In this document: in pieces, positions 32,498 to 43,905 of the stretch
How the letters are laid out: each line of letters opens with the position of its first letter
Numbering within the stretch: position 1 is the first letter of the stretch
Assembly (NCBI GenBank): GCA_009667805.1
Contig: CM019067.1
Location: 163,729,073-163,793,072, forward strand
Direction of reading: 5' to 3'
From: Leptobrachium leishanense
Lineage: Eukaryota > Chordata > Amphibia > Anura > Megophryidae
Length of the DNA stretch: 64,000 bases
Made by a program: the position numbers and the translations under genes
The notes under the pieces: model-generated
The model's database searches: none
The model's input: only the letters and a program-made list of their open reading frames with translations
Told to the model about the DNA's origin: nothing

Positions 32498-33560
32498 GGA
32501 AATGAGAAGGTGAGTAACAGCAATGGTATTGCTCATTTTATAAGCGCCAAATGGACAATGCCATTGCTTTGGATAAAAAAATAAATATTAAATAATAATT
32601 TCTTTTATGTTTGTTTATGTGAGCATTTTTTACATGACATTTTACATAGTCATATTCGGTATCATCAGAAAGGCCAGACTCTGGCGTGTCCAACGACACA
32701 TAACAAGACTTTGTGGGGTGTAAACAGTGGAAATATAGGGGTCCAAAGTATCCCCTCACAGATGTGAAACGGCTTGTGTTTCTTGTGTTTTAGATGGACC
32801 AATGTGTAATAATGTTTTACGCCATCACCTCCGCATTTGGTCCTGGCGTGGGAAATGAGAAGGTGAGTTAGTGCAGTGGTACTGTTTGCTTTATAAGTAA
32901 AAGCACATATTGCCTGACTTAGAACAGAGAAAAAATATATAAACAATACACGGTCATATTTTATATGGTTGGAAAGGCCAGTCTCTGACCTTTCCAGTGA
33001 CACCTAATTTGACTTTGTGTGGTGTAAAAATCAGAGATGCAGGGTTCCAAAGTGCCCCTTCTGCCCCTCGCACTTGTACGCCGGTTTAGCTTTTTGATGT
33101 ACCAATGCTTAATAATGCATTGTTCCATCACCTTCACACTTGCTGGCATCATGGGAAATGAGAAGGTGAGTTAGTGCAGCATCATTGTTCATGTTATAAT
33201 TGCAAAGTGACCAATAGTTGTGGTGTAGAAAAAAAAAGGAAGAAATTTGTATTTATATTTTTATTATTTTTAAATATAACGTAGTCATGCTTGTTTTCAT
33301 CTAAAAGGCCATGCTCTGGTCCATCCAGTGATACCTTGCATGTCCCTGTACATGTTATAGTTCAGGATATATGGGGTCCAAAATTCTCCTGTATCTCCAC
33401 CATTGGGATTTCCCTGCTCGTCTATAGAAGACATCAGCCCCTATCGGGAGAAGACTGCGCCAAAGTGGCACCAAGATGCAGGGCTGTGACAACATGCTGA
33501 GCGCATCCTCTGCAACCTGGCCGGAGGATGCACTCAGCGTCCACAACCAAGCAGTTAAAC
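32498..33560. repeat. Three diverged tandem units of about 300-350 bp
   Basis: GGGAAATGAGAAGGTGAGT recurs at about 32498, 32848 and 33149, each followed by AGT(A)GCAG(T/C)-type sequence and then an AAAGGCC(A)G(A/T)CTCTG block (about 32670, 32975 and 33305). The latter block resembles GGTATCGTTGGAACGGCCAT of the piggyBac-type elements, and GCAGCATCATTGTTCA at 33176 matches them too. The array is probably a diverged, internally amplified relative of that family, ending near AAGCAGTTAAAC. The coding frames are chance. Confidence 0.7.
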
Positions 33561-33763
33561 AAGCAACTACATTTAACCTATGACATCTATGGGCCTATCC
33601 TCCCTTGCTTACATCTCAATGAATTCTAAATTCCACTTAGTAAACCTCTTTGGAATTTATCTTTTAATGCTATCCAATAGCATTCTTCTTTTAAAATTAC
33701 ATCTCAGCCAATGAGAAAGCTCCATCTAGGGTACTCTCTCACTAGTTTAATGTAGTATGGGAT

Positions 33764-33904
33764 TGTGTACCAGAGCTAAACAATACAAGAAGAGGTGAAA
33801 GTGCATTTCTGATAGGTCATTTTTGTACACATGGCCACACTATGCCAAATCAATCAGAGCAGTGCCCTTTCACCTCTTCTCTGACAAGTTATTGCTGGTA
33901 CACA
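33764..33904. repeat. Inverted-repeat element, about 140 bp
   Basis: TGTGTACCAG and, about 20 bp inward, AGAAGAGGTGAAAG are matched by complements at 33855-33904. The shape fits a small fold-back MITE. A target duplication could not be read, so the superfamily is open. Confidence 0.7.
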
Positions 33905-35228
33905 TATAGCAAGTCAGCTTCTTTTTATGAGGACCCTTATCTAGAAGTCATCCAGTAAGGTACAAACAAGCAGGTCACACTCTTGTTGTATAGTAATGCT
34001 AATTTTGAAGCTGGAGTCCTGATTTCAGCTCCCCATATATTCCTATGATGTATGACAGTTTCTTTAGAGCTAGAGGAGCTGTACCCTAACAAACTCCATT
34101 GTGTGTAGTGATTTTTTTTTAATGTAACTAAAAATTTTGTTATGTTGTTTTAAGTAATTATCCCCAAAATATATGTGTCACCTGTCTACTGAAATGTGTG
34201 TTAGCGGAAATACTATTATTTTAACTTGTGCTACATCTGTAACACGTCGCAATATCGTCGAAAAAAGTAATTAACAGAACATTTTGCATTCTAGAAATAC
34301 ATGTGATCTAACAGACTTCTTCACACGCAACATATGTCTTTGGATTAATTAGATTGTTAGTGGGTCCTTAGTTTGTATAAATATTGAAGCCAATTATCTG
34401 TAGCTATGCAATTTTCAAACACTTGTGTTCTTGCTATAAAACTAAGCAATTTTGTACCTTTAAAGACATTGAGGTGAATTCTCCTTGACATTTGGAAATC
34501 CATCGCCCTCATATAAAAGTACAGCATACATCCTTCATCACCCTATAGACCCCTGAAGGCATGGCATTTTGAAAACTAGAAGAACAGGGCTAGTGCTTTA
34601 CCGATTGCGCTTGTTGCAATAGTTATCCTCCTAGTTTGGTGGAAAATATTTAAAAAGGATAATGGTAGATTTATAAACTATTGGGAATGGGATTGCTGCC
34701 ATGTGTTCAGTGATAGAGTCAGGGATATTAGCTAAATATCGTTTTGTTGTGCGATCCAGAGAAATAGTAGAATAGGTACAGTAACTGTACAACACACCAG
34801 GAGCTTTAAATATATTAGGTTTAAATCTCATAGTGATGCTGGGATAATTAATACTACAATAATACTACAATAATGGAAATTTTGCTTGAACCTACACTAA
34901 TGATCAACTGAGAAAAGTGTGGCTTTCGTTTTAAAGTGTTGCTACTATGTTAGAATTAACAGTTTATATAAAGAAGAGACTGGGTGACATAAGACTCCTT
35001 GACATCATGGCCAGGGAACTTATGGGTGATCCTCTAACTGCTCCAGAAGTGGGTGCAGGATATTGATTTTTATGGGATACCTATATTGTAAAGTTGTAAC
35101 CTATTTTTGATACTTTGCTGTCAGATATATATGGAAGCAATGTGTCTTGTTTTATTATGTGGTATTTTTCCCCTTTTTTCTTTTGTACCCTTTTCCCCCT
35201 ATTTCTGAAAATAACAATAAAACTTTTA
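33905..35228. other. No recognised feature
   Basis: AT-rich unique-looking sequence. Frames such as 34631-34831 (minus) have no domain. Confidence 0.45.
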
Positions 35229-36325
35229 TTAACCCCTTCCCTGCGGAGGACATGTGAGGAATGTTCTCATAGACTCCCGCTGTAGGCGGAGGATGTTCCC
35301 CACACATCTTCTGCTCGGCGGGGGCCAGAGAGATACTCACCTCTCTGGTCTGGCCTGACTTCCTAGAAGTCAGACCCCGCTTTTATAGATCCTCCTGCTG
35401 TAATGTTGTCATTGCGTCAGACGCGGTGACGTCATTTTCATTTTCGGCAAAGCCGGGAGATCGTCTGAAGGGAGGGGGGATCCTTTCGGATCCCTCTCCC
35501 TCCCGTTCGGGAGGATCTACAAGCTCAAGACAGGAATCACTTGGAAGGGCAGTGATCCAGTGGGGGCCGTCATCTTGGATGGCGGCTCCACCTCCGGTTC
35601 CCCCCTCGGCACCTGACATCATCACGCATGCCGTGATGACTTAAGTTAGCCGGGGAACCCCTAGCTGCTGGGGATTTCCCAAGCAAATCCCCTGGTGGCG
35701 ATAGGGGGTTACTTTGAACCCACATATCTCCTGAACGGTGACAGCTAGAGGATCATGGATGGTGTTATTTGAAAGGACAGAGCATGGTCATTAAAATGAT
35801 ACCAAACATGCCCATGTTTAGAGTAAGAACAAATAATTTAAAAATAAAAATAATAAATAAAATAATTTTTATTTTTTTTAAAAATATATATATAAACGTG
35901 TTTTTTTTGTGTGTTATTTTTTATTAATGCTGCAATATTGTTCCCATTTCAATTATAATGTGAACAATGATGCTGCACTAAAACAAAAATTTCTATGGGG
36001 GGGTGTGTTTGCTAAAAATCACATTTCCCCCCCAAAAAAATGTAACGAGTCCACATTTCTAATTTTTTCTAACAAGCTCACCCTATAGAAAATATAACCG
36101 CAAAGGCTCTGATAATAAAGTGTGAAAAAAAACACTTTGCACGCTGTAGATGATTAAAAATTCGAATTTTATTGCATTTTTTGTTATAATATACAGCTAG
36201 GACATGGCGTATACATATAATAATTATATATTATTGCCTTCAAATCGCATTTAAACATGATGAGCAAAAGCGGTAAAATGAGCTCAGCACACAGATGTGA
36301 AATGGCTCAGCAGTGAAGGGGTTAA
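35229..36325 (-). mobile_element. piggyBac-type (TTAA) element, copy 3, reversed
   Basis: Ends TTAACCCCTTCCCTGCGGAG and (reversed) TTAACCCCTTCACTGCTGAG, with TTAA at 35229-35232 and 36322-36325. Its right 450 bp is the reverse complement of the AT-rich half of copies 1 and 2 (TGCTGCAATATTGTTCCC, TTTAAACATGATGAGCAAAA). Its left part differs and has fewer hairpins, although a GATC-CTTTCGGATC stem and GCATGCCGTGATGA runs are seen. No transposase. Confidence 0.88.
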
Positions 36326-36890
36326 AAAAATAATTATCAGTTTATAACCAGAACCACAATTCATCAATAGTGTATCTACGCAATGACTTAACCCAACAAA
36401 AATAGATGGGTCACCAACACCACCAGGGTTATTCACTATAGTATACCATTGTTGTAAGGACTATAATCTCTAGACAGGGAAATTGAAAAGGTGGCAGAAG
36501 TTTCAATAATGAATCTTTTACTACCATTACTTGAATTTTCTTTTGAAAAATACTGAAGTTTAATATTGTATCAACAAAGGTAAACTATGGTGGTCAGTTA
36601 ATAACCATATAAGATTGAAGCTTGAATTGGATAGTATCCAAAGTGAACAGTCTGTAGAACTTTATAATGTTTCTGGCATCCAATGTATTTTTTTCTTAAA
36701 GCTTAATAATTAATCCTACTATTGATTACTATTACGCATTTTTCTCTTCCAACATTGTTGAACCAGTTTCCATTCAATGTAATATCCAAATGAGCTTACA
36801 ATTAAATCAGACCTTTCTAGTCAATAATAGAAAAAAAATTGTGCAACGGCAATACATTATCAATTAAATTTATAACATTTAGTTTACATT
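36326..36890. other. No recognised feature
   Basis: AT-rich unique sequence between two elements. Confidence 0.4.
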
Positions 36891-37735
36891 AGAAACATAG
36901 AAACATAGAAAAATGTCGGCAGATAAGAACCTTTCGGCCCATCTAGTCTGCCCAATTACATGGATACTTTACGTGGATTTATCTTTTGTTTAGGATAGCC
37001 TTATGCCTATCCCATGCTTGCTTAAATTCAATTACTGTTTTGGCCTCTACCAATTCTACTGGAAGACTGTTCCATGTATCCACCACCCTCTCAGTAAAAT
37101 AATGCTTCCTGATGTTACTTTTAAACCTTTGCCCCTCTAATCTAAGACTATGTCCTCTTGTTTTGCTATTTTGTTTCCTTTTAAATATACTCCCTTCCTC
37201 TACCTTGTGGATTCCCTTTACGTATTTAAATGTTTCTATCATATCTCCTCTGTCTCGTCTTTTTTCCAAGCTGTACATGTTAAGATCATTAAGCCTTTCC
37301 TGGTAACATTTCTCCTTCAAGCCGTACACCATTTTAGTAGCCCTTCTCTGAACTCTCTCTAAGAGGTCTATATCCTTCTGGAGATACGGTCTCCAGTACT
37401 GCACACAGTACTCCAAGTGAGGTCTCACCAGTGCTCTGTACAGTGGCATGAGCACTTCCCTTTTCCTACTGCTAATACCTCTCCCTACACAACCAAGCAT
37501 TCTGCTAGCATTTCCTGCTGCTCTATTACATTGACTACTTACCCTTAGATCCTCTGAAATAATGACCCCTAAATCCCTTTCCTCAGATGTTGAGGTTAGG
37601 ACTGTATCAAATATTCTATATTCAGCCCTTGGGTTTTTACGTCCCAGGTGCATTATCTTGCACTTATCCACATTAAAACTCAATTGCCACAACTCCGACC
37701 ATTTTTTAGTTTACCTAAATCATTTGTCATTTGGC
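36891..37735 (-). mobile_element. CR1-type LINE 3' fragment with RT C-terminal frame
   Basis: The minus-strand frame at 36979-37692 (237 codons, no stop) encodes the region after the reverse transcriptase catalytic core of a CR1-type LINE: FNVDKCKIMHLGRKNP, ERDLGVIISEDL, RPHLEYCVQYW, LERVQRRATKM, EKRRDRGDMIETFKY and WNSLPVELVEA in order. It ends with the normal C-terminus and is followed by the 3' end matching 15.4-15.5 kb and a short TTTCTATG tail (36891-36915 reversed). The catalytic part and endonuclease are missing through 5' truncation, so it is not functional, but the open frame shows it is fairly young. Confidence 0.93.
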
Positions 37736-37970
37736 TGACAAATGATTTAGGTAAACTAAAAAATGGTCGGAGTTGTGGCAATTGAGTTTTAATGTGGATA
37801 AGTGCAAGATAATGCACCTGGGACGTAAAAACCCAAGGGCTGAATATAGAATATTTGATACAGTCCTAACCTCAACATCTGAGGAAAGGGATTTAGGGGT
37901 CATTATTTCAGAGGATCTAAGGGTAAGTAGTCAATGTAATAGAGCAGCAGGAAATGCTAGCAGAATGCTA
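37736..37970 (+). repeat. Inverted duplication of the CR1 fragment
   Basis: This 235-bp arm is the reverse complement of 37496-37729 across a 6-bp spacer (TTTGGC). The encoded stretch, from FNVDKCKIMHLG to AGNASRML, is identical in both arms. The plus arm stops at GAATGCTA and continues into unrelated T-rich DNA. Because the segment is duplicated and not merely inverted, ordinary 5' inversion does not explain it. Confidence 0.93.
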
Positions 37971-39285
37971 TTTTTCCAATTATTATTATTAGAGTATCTA
38001 TTCTTCAGTCCTAAATTATAAATTTCTTTTATGACTTGTTTAATTTTTGTTATTTAATAGAAATTTATTTCTGAAAAAAATTAAATAAATATGCTAATAG
38101 CTATTACAGATAAAAAAAAACAAATCTAATTTTATTATTGTAATTCTTTTGAAGAATCAGAATAGAATGCTGAAAGGCGCAGTAATGTTACCATTATTGC
38201 TATTAAACTTTTAATAAAGATGTTTCGGCAAATAATGAAAGATAGCTGTGTGAAAAAGATTCGACTGCTATCAGCAATGATTTTCAAAACATATTCCTTT
38301 TTTGAAATATCACAGACAATATTGCTTTCTAGTTTGAACAAATCTTCAATTGGGTGGTAATATCATGGGCAAAATTCAACGGAACAGAGAGTGACTACAG
38401 GGTTCCACTGCAGATGTCTTTTCGATATGCTACTTATTACATACTTCAATAGAATTTACGGCAGCATAAATATTGAAGAAATAATTTACACTTCACAGAA
38501 GATTATTTCATTTTTATGTAAAAATAAATAAGCAAGTGTCACAAGATAACTCAACCAAGTTATTAATAACATTAGAATGCAAGATGATTGATGAAACATA
38601 CACACTACAGTAAAAACATTTTACATATGAAAATAATAAGAAATGCAGCAATTTTTTCAATGTCATTTTTTTTGTGATTCTGGAGACACATTTTGTCTTG
38701 GCTAAGATTAAAAATGTTGAATAGAAAAGAACGATAATGATGATGTTATATTTTTGCAGTGACAGTGAAAAGGCCAATATTGTAGCCATGGATGTAGCTA
38801 ATACAATATCCATTATATAGAGAAGTGTGTTGTTTTGTTCCTCTCTCAGTTATAAAGTGAGTACAACAATGTAAGTTTTCTTGTAGGCCTTTTGGGACTT
38901 CCAGTAATAGAGTGTTTATTGTTAAGGGATCTTAGCGTTAAGGTTAGAGGGCTTTTAGCGTTACAAGGGATTTTGAGTTCAAGGATACCAGCCCCAAGAG
39001 CTAATAATTCAGGTTACATTGAAAATTGTTCAAAATTAATATATTTCTGCTGCACTGCCGACCTATGCTTAAAGCTCTGTAGTAGTGCACTGCACTGATA
39101 GAAGAGATGCCTGTTTCCATAGTGTCATACCTGGGAAAAATACCTGTGCTACCATAGCACTAGTGAGTACAGTACCACAATTGTCCATTTCTTTCACAAA
39201 GCACATACTGGCTATGAGAGGAGAGACCATCATACTATGAGAATAAACAGAGGTCGTGAGCTTGTAACTAATTCAGGTCATAGTT
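37971..39285. other. No recognised feature
   Basis: AT-rich unique-looking sequence. The 99-codon minus frame at 38514-38813 is hydrophobic from AT-rich codons and has no identifiable domain. Confidence 0.4.
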
Positions 39286-39790
39286 TCGGCTCGGCCCTCC
39301 TTACCTTCTTCTGTGGTGCCGCTCAAGCTTATGTCATTTAAGACATGTTGGTGCGGTGTCTCCGTCAGGCAGTGTTACTAACACTAGACATTCCCCGGCG
39401 TCGCTTTTTATGCGTCACGCATCGGACGCCATACACCGAACTCTGACCTTTTGGCGCGCCGATGTGACATGAGCTTAAGGGAATACTTTTCAGGCTATTT
39501 AAACCTATAACGTCAGTTTTGCGTTGCCCTGTTATTGTTTATGTTGATCGAAGAGCTCATTCATTGTTTATGTTTGTTTTTCCGTGTATTAAACTTGGGT
39601 AACTTCTTGACCTGTCTGAATTCCTTTGCCCTTAGAGATTTGTCTTGCTCCACAACCCCTTTGTGTATGCCATTGGCCTGTCTGACCTCATGTTCTGCTT
39701 ATACGTTTTTGTTGTGTGTATGTCTATAGTTAGCTTTTTACCCAGCAATTATAAGGAACAGTAGATATGCTGGTGCTTAGACACTGTGTA
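39286..39790 (+). repeat. LTR-like repeat (family shared with 5.9 and 47.4 kb)
   Basis: TAGTTAGCTTTTTACCCAGC then ATAAGGAACAG parallels TAGGTAGCTTATTACCAGCC then AAGGATCAG at 6050. Upstream are CpG-containing GC-rich DNA (GGCGCGCCGATG), a TATA-like CTATTTAAACC near 39494 and pyrimidine-rich DNA, an order expected of U3-R-U5. No paired LTR or flanking duplication was seen. Confidence 0.4.
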
Positions 39791-40101
39791 ATTAGATACA
39801 GAGGTCAAATAGTTTCTCAATGTTAGTCCACCAAAACTGCGTAAGATTATGAGATTGTAAACTTGTTGAATTCTCACATTGAAATTACAAGGAAATTACA
39901 AGGTTTGGTGGGAACCCTAGTAGTTCATATGGAATAACATTGGGAAAACAAGGTTATTCCATGATGACTTGTTTTAATATGTTTTTCTTAATTTGAAGTA
40001 GCCACACATGTTACAGTCCAGATTTAAACCTCTTGCCATATACACATCCCCTCTACCTCATCTCAATTTTTCAATAGGGAGGAATATACGATCTGGTGTT
40101 T
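39791..40101. other. No recognised feature
   Basis: About 300 bp of unique sequence leading to the hAT target site. Confidence 0.4.
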
Positions 40102-40204
40102 GCAATGAGTAGGGATGAGCTGTTCGGTTCGATTGGTTCGGAGTTCGATTCGAACTTTTGCAGTTCGAAAGTGCGCAAACATCGAACTTTTTGTGTTTTG
40201 TTTC

Positions 40205-40345
40205 TTTAAAAAAAATGCTTAAAAAATCCTAAAAAAATCTAAAAGTAAAGAGACTCTTTACTGCAGAATATTATAAGCAATGGTTTATTAGATATTGAAT
40301 TAAAACGGGAATATTTTTAACATTGAAGCCTATGGGATAAAACAT
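40205..40345. repeat. Interior fragment of a mariner-type MITE
   Basis: AGAGACTCTTTACTGCAGAA, GGTTTATTAGATATTGAATT and ACATTGAAGCCTATGGGA match the interior of the MITEs at 11.7, 51.5 and 53.5 kb in the same order. Neither terminus is present, so it was captured as a fragment. Confidence 0.8.
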
Positions 40346-40494
40346 TCTTGTTTCTAAAACATCAGGCAGACGAGGCCCTCTAAATCAGACAATGTAGAGG
40401 GAAGCCCGCCGGAGCCTCCCTCCCAAGGACCCCTTGACTTGAGGAGCATGCAGCCGCAAGATTACAGAGCTGCGACTGTGCGGGCTGGCCAGCC

Positions 40495-40757
40495 GGGTGC
40501 ATGTCACAGAGAGGTGGCGCAAGGAGGGAGCCACGGCAGACCCCCCTTCCGCCCAACCAGGATCCAGGTTGCAGGGTGCATGTGGCAGAGAGGTGGCGCA
40601 GGAAATCCAGGGAGGGAGCCACGGCAGACCCCCCTTCTGCCCAACCAGGATCCAGGTTGCAGGGTGCATGTGGCAGAGAGGTGGCGCAGGGACTCTAGGG
40701 AGGGAGCCACGGCAGACCCCCCTCCAGCCCAACCAGGATCCAGGGAGCCCCCACTGA
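40495..40757. repeat. 88-bp tandem repeat, about three units
   Basis: GGGAGCCACGGCAGACCCCC recurs at 40526, 40614 and 40702, each followed by CCAACCAGGATCCAGG and a GCAGAGAGGTGGCGCAG block. GC-rich and open in several frames on both strands (65-115 codons), which explains the overlapping frames. No protein is called. Confidence 0.88.
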
Positions 40758-40947
40758 CCACCAGGCTAAGGTAAGGCGACACATTTTTAAAAAAAATAAA
40801 ATCCGAGGACATTTTTAAATGTCCCTAGCAACATAAAATAAAACCTTTTTTTTTCTTTCTAATACTCACCTGATTCCTGGATCCACAAACTGTAGAGGTG
40901 CTGCCCGGCAGTGTGCGGAATCATATGCTGCATTAATTATACTGTAA

Positions 40948-41262
40948 GGCTGGGTTCACACCTGCGTTTTTTTTACGCGTGCAATACGTGCGTTTTTTAA
41001 CGCACGTATCACGCAAACGTAAAAAACAAGCGAACGTGCATTGCAGCGCGTTCACGGCCACAGACTGCAGAGTCAACGCGCTGCAATACACCCCAAAGAA
41101 GTTCCTGTACTTTTTTGGCGTAGGACGTTTCACAGCGCGTTCCTGCACGCTGTAAAACACCCAGGTATGAACGGGTCCCATAGCAAATAATGGGATTTCC
41201 CTGTTTATGCCTTTTACAGCATGCAGGAACGCGCTGTAAAACGCTTAGGTGTGAACCGGGCC
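40948..41262. mobile_element. GGCTGGGTTCACACC-type MITE inside a direct duplication
   Basis: Ends GGCTGGGTTCACACCTGCG and (reversed) GGCCCGGTTCACACCTAAGC. The interior repeats ACGCACGT and GCAGCGCGTT. It is flanked by TAA/TTA. A direct repeat of about 42 bp, starting GGTGCTGCCCGGCAGTGTG, lies on each side (40898-40939 and 41267-41308), so the insertion sits within or made a local duplication. Confidence 0.78.
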
Positions 41263-41684
41263 TTAAGGTGCTGCCCGGCAGTGTGAGGATTCATATGCTG
41301 CATTAATTCTTCTTCTTACAAATTTGGTTACTTAACCCGTTTGCATTTGGATTGTAATATTGTGACATCCAGGGCCCCGGGTAGCGATCGGGGGGGGGGG
41401 GCCCCGGACGCATGGTGCCGCCAGCTGGCCGAATGCCAGGAGCTCCGGCGGCACCCGGCGCAGCTGTGAGTGATCAGGGGGCAGGGCGCGGTGTGATGAC
41501 TCAGAGCCGCCGGGACTGGTGTGCACCAATTCTCACCATATACAGTAGTGCAGTACTAGTGCCTAAACGTTGTTGAGCTTGTTTTATTATAACAACTACT
41601 CTCGCTCTGTGCCCCTGTCTGGTATATTCCGCTGCTTGTAACTGCTGGTGCGCTTCCATCCTGCCATACACTATAGCGCAGTAA

Positions 41685-41945
41685 TATTTTGGTGCACTGC
41701 CACTGACGCCTATATTACCAGATTGATATAATTTTAATATTGGACCGCATGGTCCAACCCTGCACTTTTCCACAATACCACAAAAGGGTTACGGTGTGAA
41801 GGCACTTGCTGCCACCAAAGGCACAATATTTGGGTGCACTGACGTCTTTACCAGATTCATATCTTTTTAATATAGGACCGCATGGTCCACCCCTGCACTC
41901 TTCCACAATACCACAAAAGGGTTACGGTGTGAAGGCACTGTTGCT
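41685..41945. repeat. Two-unit tandem duplication, about 133 bp
   Basis: GGACCGCATGGTCCA followed by CCCTGCACT and CCACAATACCACAAAAGGGT occurs at about 41742 and 41875. The units differ by a few substitutions and a short indel. No coding sense. Confidence 0.85.
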
Positions 41946-42515
41946 GACACTAAAGGCCAAATTTTAAAGCACCTATTGTTACTTTCATCCAAAACCTGCA
42001 TAAGTTTCACCAAAATTAGGCCAAAAAATCACTAAACTTGTTCTGCGCGTCCTAAAATGTCTTTTCATACAGGCTGCCGCCCCAAGCAGTTGTTTATGAA
42101 TAGATTAAAGGAAAAGCATTTACCATCATTTGAAATGTCATTTTTTTGTTTTTAAATGTTTCTATACATCCTAAAAATCCACCACTTCACGGGCAGGTTA
42201 TGGGGACCTCCTAGGCACGATATTTGAAGGAATTTTTCGTTTTTATTTTTAACCCTTATTTCATGGAAAACTCACTGTTCCTTTAAAAACTTTTTTTTAA
42301 CCTTTGTCCTTGTTTCCTGTCCCCCAGGGCACTACCCGGACCCCCATACACCTTTTATGCAAATATCTTGCATATATGCCCTCTTGGAGGGCACTCTAAA
42401 AATCGAACTTTTGAGTCCCATTGACTTGCATTGAGTTTGGTTCGTGTTCGAGTTCGAACTCGAACTTTTGAAATTTTGAAACACAGGGGGTGTTCGGCTC
42501 ATCCCTAGCAATGAG

Positions 42516-43727
42516 GGTCTAAACATTTACTCAGTAGCACATTAGGATCCCATTGCTCTTGCAAGACCCCAAGAATGTAATTTATTCTGGCAACATAACA
42601 TTGGGAAAGTGAGACCTATGAAGTTTTTCTTCCTGCTTCATGTAGTCATGGACTTTCTACAAAAACCTCATATAATATGAAAAAGGGAAGCATGGATCAT
42701 TACATATACTAAATGGCTAAATGAATACCAGCATGATATTTTTTTTTTGGCTGGATGAAGACCAGTGCTGAAGCAACGGGTAGATTAAGTGTGGCTTTAT
42801 GGGCAACATTTAAAAGGTCTTTTTCACTATTCACCATTGCGTACAACACTAAACATTGGCTATTTGTGAATAACCCCTCCTTAATTTTACATTGCTTCAG
42901 GTTTCTGAAATTAAATAGCTTTGCTACATGTCATGCATTGAAATGGACACTCTAGCCACATGACCATTTTATGCCACTAGTGTCCCCTGCCAAACAACCT
43001 CTTGACTCTCCCTAGCTACTTATGCAAATCCTCGAAGCAGAGGTCTCTGATCTGGCATGAATGTTAATCAGCTGGACAGCCACCAGGCAGTCTTTCATGG
43101 ATTGAGTGCATTAGGAGACAAGTACAATCTGCGTGCAATTTCATATGGAAGTAATTTAAGAATCAGCTAGACAAAACCTCTTATTATTTCTACATGTGCC
43201 AAATATTAGTGGGCTGGTACAAAGCCGCTTACTACAGTGAGGCCCAGCCATAAGAGCCATAAGATCATGGTGTGGATATCAATTGAGAATTACAAACTAA
43301 GCAAAAAAACACGCAGACTGAAAAGGGGGTGGTGTAAAGAAGAGGGTATTAATTAACCCACGCCACCGGCTCAATAGCAATTGATTTTACATAAATCTGC
43401 TGCTAAGACTCTATTTGTTTATGGAAAATAACTTACCACTATGCACACAGTGAATACTGTATATATAGTGGGGACTACAGACAAGTCCTGTTTGACAACC
43501 AGATGCTCTGGTAGCTGAAAAACGCTACTACTTTACATTATGGCTGGAGCTCCAAGGCACCAAGCAGGAAAAATGGATCTCAAACATATACAGATCATTT
43601 CTAAACATTGACTGTCATGCCATATTTGTTGAAATTTCAGGGATCCATTGGCATTGATCCAGAATTAGACAACATAATATATTCTCAATAGCGGGGCACC
43701 AGCAGGTGCATATAGACATCATACCAG
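42516..43727. other. No recognised feature
   Basis: Unique-looking sequence after the hAT element; no domain in its short frames. Confidence 0.4.
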
Positions 43728-43905
43728 CTGGGTGGAGTTGAGGTAACGTCACTGCTCTATGACCATGGAGACACAGGTTCAAACCCCAGTAAGTGTCCTT
43801 GGGCAAGAAACTCCATGGTACATTCTCGCCATCCAGGACATACTTGGAAACAAGAGAAATCTCAATGTATCCTTCCTGGTAAAATACTTTCTCAAAAAAA
43901 AAAAA
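43728..43905 (+). mobile_element. tRNA-derived SINE, copy 2 (best-preserved head)
   Basis: It starts CTGGGTGGAGTTGAGGTAAC. The B-box-like GGTTCAAACCCC is close to the tRNA/RNA polymerase III consensus. Then come GTAAGTGTCCTTGGGCAAGA, AGAGAAATCTCAATGTATCC, CCTGGTAAAATACTTT and an A-rich end with ATATAT. The tail is that of the 17.9 kb LINE. A functional promoter is possible in the family; this copy is probably inert. Confidence 0.88.

Larger units (their letters stand above)
40110..42507. mobile_element. Large mosaic hAT-type element, 2.4 kb
   Basis: Ends TAGGGATGAGC(TG)TTCGG and (reversed) TAGGGATGAGCCGAACA, with an exact 8-bp duplication GCAATGAG at 40102-40109 and 42508-42515. TTCGA-rich subterminal repeats occur at both ends. 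No transposase frame is present. The inside is a patchwork: a mariner-MITE interior, an 88-bp tandem repeat, another MITE, a short Harbinger-type piece at 41335-41362 and a 133-bp duplication. It is a non-autonomous element that has collected other repeats. Confidence 0.93.

Noticed and set aside
39490..39505. A TATA box of a host promoter
   Set aside because: The CTATTTAAACC lies in an LTR-like repeat and no downstream coding exon is visible.
40439..40812. Overlapping frames of 65-115 codons on both strands
   Set aside because: They follow an 88-bp GC-rich tandem repeat inside a hAT element.
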